Assembly: GCA_002633005.1 (NCBI GenBank)
Contig: NMRA01000142.1
Coordinates: 4,272 to 66,271, forward strand
Reading direction: 5' to 3'
Length of the DNA: 62,000 bases
Origin: Phoronis australis
Taxonomy: Eukaryota; Phoronida; Phoronidae
The position numbers and the translations under genes are program-made. The notes beneath the pieces were generated by a model, which saw nothing but the letters and a program-made list of their open reading frames with translations, did no database searches and had not been told where the DNA came from. Below, piece after piece: positions 57,532 to 62,000 of the stretch (its first letter is position 1; each line of letters opens with the position of its first letter).

Positions 57532-59776
57532 ACGACTCCTAGTGAGAACATGTTTTTGTTTCATTCTCGAGGGTTTTAGTAAAGCAGCTCCTTATTTGCT
57601 AATCATGAAACGTAATTTTATTTCACTTGCCAATACACGGGCTGTGGGTGAGTGGAGATTCCTTAGGAAGCCCCCGTCAAATGGATATTGTCTAATGAAT
57701 ACTGCTGGACCCATCAATCGTATGGCTTTTGCTCAGTAACGTTTGCGCAATAACAATTAAACACGACCAAAGTTGTAACATAACGTTGAACGCGTGAGAG
57801 AAGCAACACAGCTCGGCGATATCATAGCGCAATAAATATCACAGGGGAGATAATGTCTATTGCAAGACAATTACGTTACGCGCCGATGAACTGAGACCCA
57901 GCTGCATGACATCGCGGTATGAGGGTTAATCTCCCGCAGTCTGTTGATAACTGTTTACACTTGCGAGCCGGTCCGACGGGATTATATACTCGGGGATTGA
58001 ACTGAGTTGAGCTGTCCCAAACATGCAAAATGAACTCAAGGTTTAAATTATTTTCCTATTGCACGAACCTCTCCGTCTTCATTACTAAAATTATCAATTG
58101 TCAGTAATCATCTGTCGTATCAAATATGTATGCTAGTTGTTTGATACTTGACACTGCCAGGTTTTCCATTCAAGTAGTAAAAGAGGCGTATGACGCCCGG
58201 AAGAACCATACCTCATCAGCACGCTAAATGTCGCAAGTGTAAAAAGTGAGTATTGAAAGATTGGGACGCGTTTGCTAACCTCCCACCGATGGCTCGAACT
58301 CCACGCAACTTATGTTCTACGATGATGTGATAATTCTCAGTTTTAGGACAAGGACCTGGAATTCTATGGTTGTAGGCTAAGAGAGTTAATGTGTTGTCTA
58401 TGATGAGCATTAGTTATGTGCCCATAGGCGGAGCTCCCAATGCAAAGTCATGTATACTCCCATGTCATTGAAACACATGAGCATTGCGCAACTGTTTTGT
58501 TATCAATGTCGAATTCTAAACCAAAGAGTTTTGTGGCGTAGAAACTTTACGATACTCACCCGGTCCTGAATTGATGCCGAATGAGCTGGGAATTCGAGTC
58601 GCAATCAACTTACGTACATGCGCCATTTTGGAATTCATAATTAGAGGATGAGAACCGTTTTTCTTGATTGGCCCTGATGGTTTTGTTCTCCTCAATGGTA
58701 ACGGACATGAAGTACTATTACAGGATTGTCCTGAGGCTGATATTATGAACTCAAGTGATCATTCTTTTTTCGTTGACATGCGCAGTCACGCACGAGATGC
58801 AGTGCTAAATCTCCATACAGAGAGAATGCATATGACAATAGCAATGCATATTATGGATAGGGTGTTAGTTTTGTCTAACCATCAATGTACTGTATTACGG
58901 TGAATGAATATTGCTTATTAGCGTAGGTCAGTTAGAACTTGGTCGTTTCCTGCGTTTTGAAGAGATTCTCCACATTAAAGAGGCATGGAACACGAAAGCT
59001 CATCAAAAATATATTTTTAACAATTCCTGACAAAAGTATCATCTCGAAACGTCTAGTAAAGAGTAATTCACTTTAACCTGTGAGGAAATTTCCAGAAAAA
59101 ATCACAAAGTTCACGATTACTGAAGTATGCGAGAAGGAAAAACTCTGTAGTTACCACAGAATTTCTAATCTGCCTCCCACTTATGATAAATGCACGCATG
59201 CGCTCACATGAAGTCACTTGATGTTAAAGGTCACATTTTCCATACGTCTATGTCTTGCTATACCAAGTAATGAGACATGCTTTGCATTGTGGGAGAAAAT
59301 CGACGAAGTGGCGAACAGTTGACAGGTCGCTTTTTTGAAATTTGAAACTAAGAGAAAGTGCTTTGCTACCAACAGAAATTAAAAATCTTATCAAACAAAC
59401 CCTGAACATACCTAGTGACAGATTGAATTCTTTTTAAGGGGCTGAGAACAACTTTCAATATTGCAATTTAGTCGGATTATCGCGTTCCAGGCCTCTTTAA
59501 GCATTGCTTTAATACGTATGATATTTCCAATTTGCCGTAAGCTCAAAGCCGGGGGAATCCGAAGTGAGGTGGCTTCCCGAGAAGTGGTGATACTGACAGC
59601 GGTTGCACGGGGTTGAAAGTTACGGCAACGAGGGGGAAGGGGCGAGACGGGAAGAGGTGACAAGGGGGGGGAACTGGCATGAATAAACCGGGCAGAGATA
59701 CTACACTGAAATAATAACATACCAAAACAGCAAGTTGTTTAGTGTATTGAGTATTTTCAAACAATTGTTTTAACAG
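56852..59776. other. Intergenic, no confident gene
   Basis: Contains a (GT)n tract at 57500-57531. The words taacgtgg and ggtaagttacgtccacac near 57400-57440 hint at a decayed inverted repeat. The frame at 58664-58903 has no recognisable domain or splice context. Any upstream exons of the gene at 59777 would lie here, but none was identified. Confidence 0.35.
57500..57531. repeat. (GT)n microsatellite
   Basis: About 15 uninterrupted GT dinucleotides. Confidence 0.95.
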
Positions 59777-59932
59777 TGCCGTTGATTCCTGAAGGACACC
59801 TAGCCCCAAAACAGGCGCCACCCCCAGGCAATGGATCGTTCGTACGAAAGATCAGAAAAGCTCGCCAGGTCTCTTCAAGCAATGTGGAGTTTGTCAAAAA
59901 TTCTTATCAGGAAACGATTGGACAAGTGGCTG
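59777..59932 (+). CDS. Probable internal coding exon of an unidentified gene
   Basis: Flanked by a good 3' splice site (tttgttttaacag|TG) and a consensus donor (GGCTG|gtaggt). It is 156 nt with phase 1 at both ends, open throughout. The peptide reads PLIPEGHLAPKQAPPPGNGS, then a basic FVRKIRKARQVSSSN, then VEFVKNSYQETIGQVAG. It looks like a linker followed by the start of a helical segment. No family is recognised. The next exon would fall in the 661-bp gap. Composition and splice signals favour a real exon over chance. Confidence 0.45.
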
Positions 59933-59939
59933 GTAGGTA

Positions 59940-60600
59940 NNNNNNNNNNNNNNNNNNNNNNNNNNNNNNNNNNNNNNNNNNNNNNNNNNNNNNNNNNNNN
60001 NNNNNNNNNNNNNNNNNNNNNNNNNNNNNNNNNNNNNNNNNNNNNNNNNNNNNNNNNNNNNNNNNNNNNNNNNNNNNNNNNNNNNNNNNNNNNNNNNNNN
60101 NNNNNNNNNNNNNNNNNNNNNNNNNNNNNNNNNNNNNNNNNNNNNNNNNNNNNNNNNNNNNNNNNNNNNNNNNNNNNNNNNNNNNNNNNNNNNNNNNNNN
60201 NNNNNNNNNNNNNNNNNNNNNNNNNNNNNNNNNNNNNNNNNNNNNNNNNNNNNNNNNNNNNNNNNNNNNNNNNNNNNNNNNNNNNNNNNNNNNNNNNNNN
60301 NNNNNNNNNNNNNNNNNNNNNNNNNNNNNNNNNNNNNNNNNNNNNNNNNNNNNNNNNNNNNNNNNNNNNNNNNNNNNNNNNNNNNNNNNNNNNNNNNNNN
60401 NNNNNNNNNNNNNNNNNNNNNNNNNNNNNNNNNNNNNNNNNNNNNNNNNNNNNNNNNNNNNNNNNNNNNNNNNNNNNNNNNNNNNNNNNNNNNNNNNNNN
60501 NNNNNNNNNNNNNNNNNNNNNNNNNNNNNNNNNNNNNNNNNNNNNNNNNNNNNNNNNNNNNNNNNNNNNNNNNNNNNNNNNNNNNNNNNNNNNNNNNNNN
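59940..60600. other. Assembly gap, 661 N
   Basis: Undetermined bases. Any frame crossing them is an artefact. Confidence 0.98.
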
Positions 60601-61062
60601 GGTGTAGCTTTTAATTGTTATCAAATCCTTCATTTTCGACTATCTGTTTGTAAACTTTACAATTCTAAATTTTTAAATATGTGCATTTTAGGTACACCAT
60701 TTCTTTTTTTCAATGTAGTCAAAATTTGGAGGTTTTGAGGCGTTGCTTATATAAGTGGAATATATGAAGACATGAAATTAAATTTTGCACTGGGTGGTTT
60801 CTACACCCATTGTCAAATAGAACCAAAACTGCATTGGTAGTCAGTGAAATATTGGTTCTGTTTTGACCCAATTCTTTGCAGTGTTCCAAAACTGTTGAAC
60901 AACATCACACTTCCAGCGTCATGATACAAAGCCTCAAGTTCTCACTTACAGAAAGTATACAAACAGGGAGGAATTACTCACCAATTCTTACAAGACTGGG
61001 GATTCCAATTCAATATAACAACCTAAACTGAAAGCACCGAACCTTCACATTAAGAGTAAAGT
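60601..61062. other. Intergenic, no gene seen
   Basis: AT-rich. No exon recognised after the gap. It may include the 3' untranslated part of the minus-strand L1 relic. Confidence 0.35.
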
Positions 61063-61460
61063 TCACACAATAGGGATTTCCCACCAGTCAGAAGTACTGG
61101 GCATAGCGAGCTCTTTCTGCCATTTCATCTCATACCGAGGCCTAGAATAATTAAGAAGCACAGAACTGTTGTAGGCACGTTTTATCCTTTTATACATGTA
61201 TGTAAGTAATAATTTAGCAAAAATTGGCATAAAAGGCGCACTAAAAAAGCTATGTCTCTTTTTAAATTTTCCAAGTTTTCCATTTACGGCGTAAAATTCA
61301 AAAACATCAATTGAACTTTGATAAAAACCATCAACCACCACCAAATATCCGTCCTCGTCTAACAGATCCGAGATACAAAACACATTTTTCCTACCAATTC
61401 TCTATCAATATAATCTTGACTTTGGAGTTACACCATGTTGGCTGATGTGGTGTTTCTTCT
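61063..61460 (-). pseudogene. LINE L1-type RT C-terminal fragment, degenerate
   Basis: On the minus strand, PTWCNSKVKIILIENW is followed across a stop and frame change by NVFCISDLLDEDGYL, then FYQSS...FEFYAVNGKL, and finally YEMKWQKELAM...WWEI. This is the order of the region downstream of the L1 reverse transcriptase core (W-x-N-S-K-I, D-L-L-D-E-D-G, F-x-x-Y, K-W-E-K-D-L). It is truncated on both sides and non-functional. Confidence 0.7.
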
Positions 61461-61663
61461 TGATCAATTATAGCACAGACTGTAGTACATAGACAGCCAA
61501 CTCTGTAAGTTCCCAAAAATCTGTGGTCGTACGCAGAAGACGATTTGAGACGGACGTTTACAAAAGCGGATAGTACAGCGTCGATAATGTTGTCAAGCAG
61601 GGCAATTCCATGGGACAATCCTGGTTAGGAAAAGAACAAGTTTAGATGCAATATAGATGTAAT

Positions 61664-62000
61664 CATAGACTATAATACATGAACCGCCAACTCCGTATAC
61701 TTTCAATGGACGAAATCTATGGTACACACAAGCCGTTACGTCATTATTCATTAGCGACACCTGGCCAAATTAACTGGTGTTATTTCCGGCAAGTATGTCG
61801 TCTGCTAATCATGTTGTGTGGTCGGGTGGTAGTAGCATTGCTAAAAGTACTCACGATACCAACAGCTTTACCATTGGAAGACTTTGAACAGCGTTTCAAT
61901 GCCGAAATTATTATTTGTTTCGTTGTACTGGGCAGTAAAATAGATGCGAGAATTTCTCGCCACAATACACTAACCGGAAACTGAAACAGATAATTTAGGA
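61664..62000 (+). repeat. Interspersed repeat R2, copy 2 (uninterrupted, cut by window end)
   Basis: Matches 2734-3224 minus the nested MITE, in the same orientation. It shows the pre-insertion sequence (ggacgaaatctatgg) at the site where copy 1 carries the MITE. It continues to the window edge. Confidence 0.75.

Noticed and set aside
58664-58903. 79-codon open frame as a gene
   Set aside because: No splice context, domain or repeat in the window supports it. The length is within chance for this composition.
59776-60738. Very long open frames spanning the right-hand gap on both strands
   Set aside because: They are open only because undetermined bases contain no stop codons. Only the flanked exon at 59777-59932 has independent support.
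61679-61984. 101-codon frame in repeat R2 copy 2
   Set aside because: The copy at 2734-3224 keeps part of the frame, but most base differences change amino acids. No sign of purifying selection, and no domain.

Overview
The window is nuclear DNA from a multicellular animal. Coding exons are small islands with consensus GT-AG introns, the rest is AT-rich noncoding DNA, and the mobile DNA (L1-type and CR1-like LINEs, tRNA-derived SINEs, many short inverted-repeat elements) is of metazoan type. A CD20/MS4A-like tetraspan protein and an SLC16-type transporter together fit an invertebrate or basal deuterostome such as a lancelet, hemichordate or echinoderm. That placement is inference, because no diagnostic marker is present.

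Layout. 0-11 kb: repeats only. They include a 3' L1 fragment (1.95-2.69 kb), an interspersed repeat with a MITE nested in it (2.73-3.22 kb), and about 8 kb with no gene. 11.28-11.75 kb: an intact single-exon reading frame for a 148-aa MS4A-like membrane protein. 12-16.4 kb: copies of a short element family with TTGACC-type ends, one split by a 110-bp perfect-palindrome insertion. 16.43-21.73 kb: a 2.6-2.75 kb block present twice in direct orientation and joined by a single N. 21.75-26 kb: more inverted-repeat elements, a second N-joined duplication, and two tRNA-derived SINE heads. 28.0-28.4 kb: a CR1/jockey-like reverse transcriptase relic. 33.1-34.8 kb: a larger element with the same ends as the 12 and 15 kb MITEs, carrying a piece of a SWIM-zinc-finger-like gene. 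35.0-36.4 kb: a decayed L1 on the minus strand, with apurinic endonuclease and early RT motifs. 37-46 kb: repeats, including a 96-bp gap. 46.1-46.5 kb: a large foldback made of ~20-bp subrepeats.

47.3-53.15 kb: the main gene of the window, a five-coding-exon SLC16/MCT-like major facilitator transporter (531 aa from the chosen ATG, all introns phase 1). Its 2.8-kb fourth intron holds TATG microsatellites, an inverted minisatellite of 21-bp period and a hAT-like MITE. 53-62 kb: a 583-bp element with 20-bp terminal inverted repeats and a 10-bp target duplication, one probable orphan coding exon against a 661-bp assembly gap, an L1 C-terminal relic on the minus strand, and a second copy of the interspersed repeat seen near the left edge.

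Only the MS4A-like and SLC16-like genes look intact. They share no evident pathway beyond both encoding membrane proteins. The unusual content lies in the mobile and foldback DNA.
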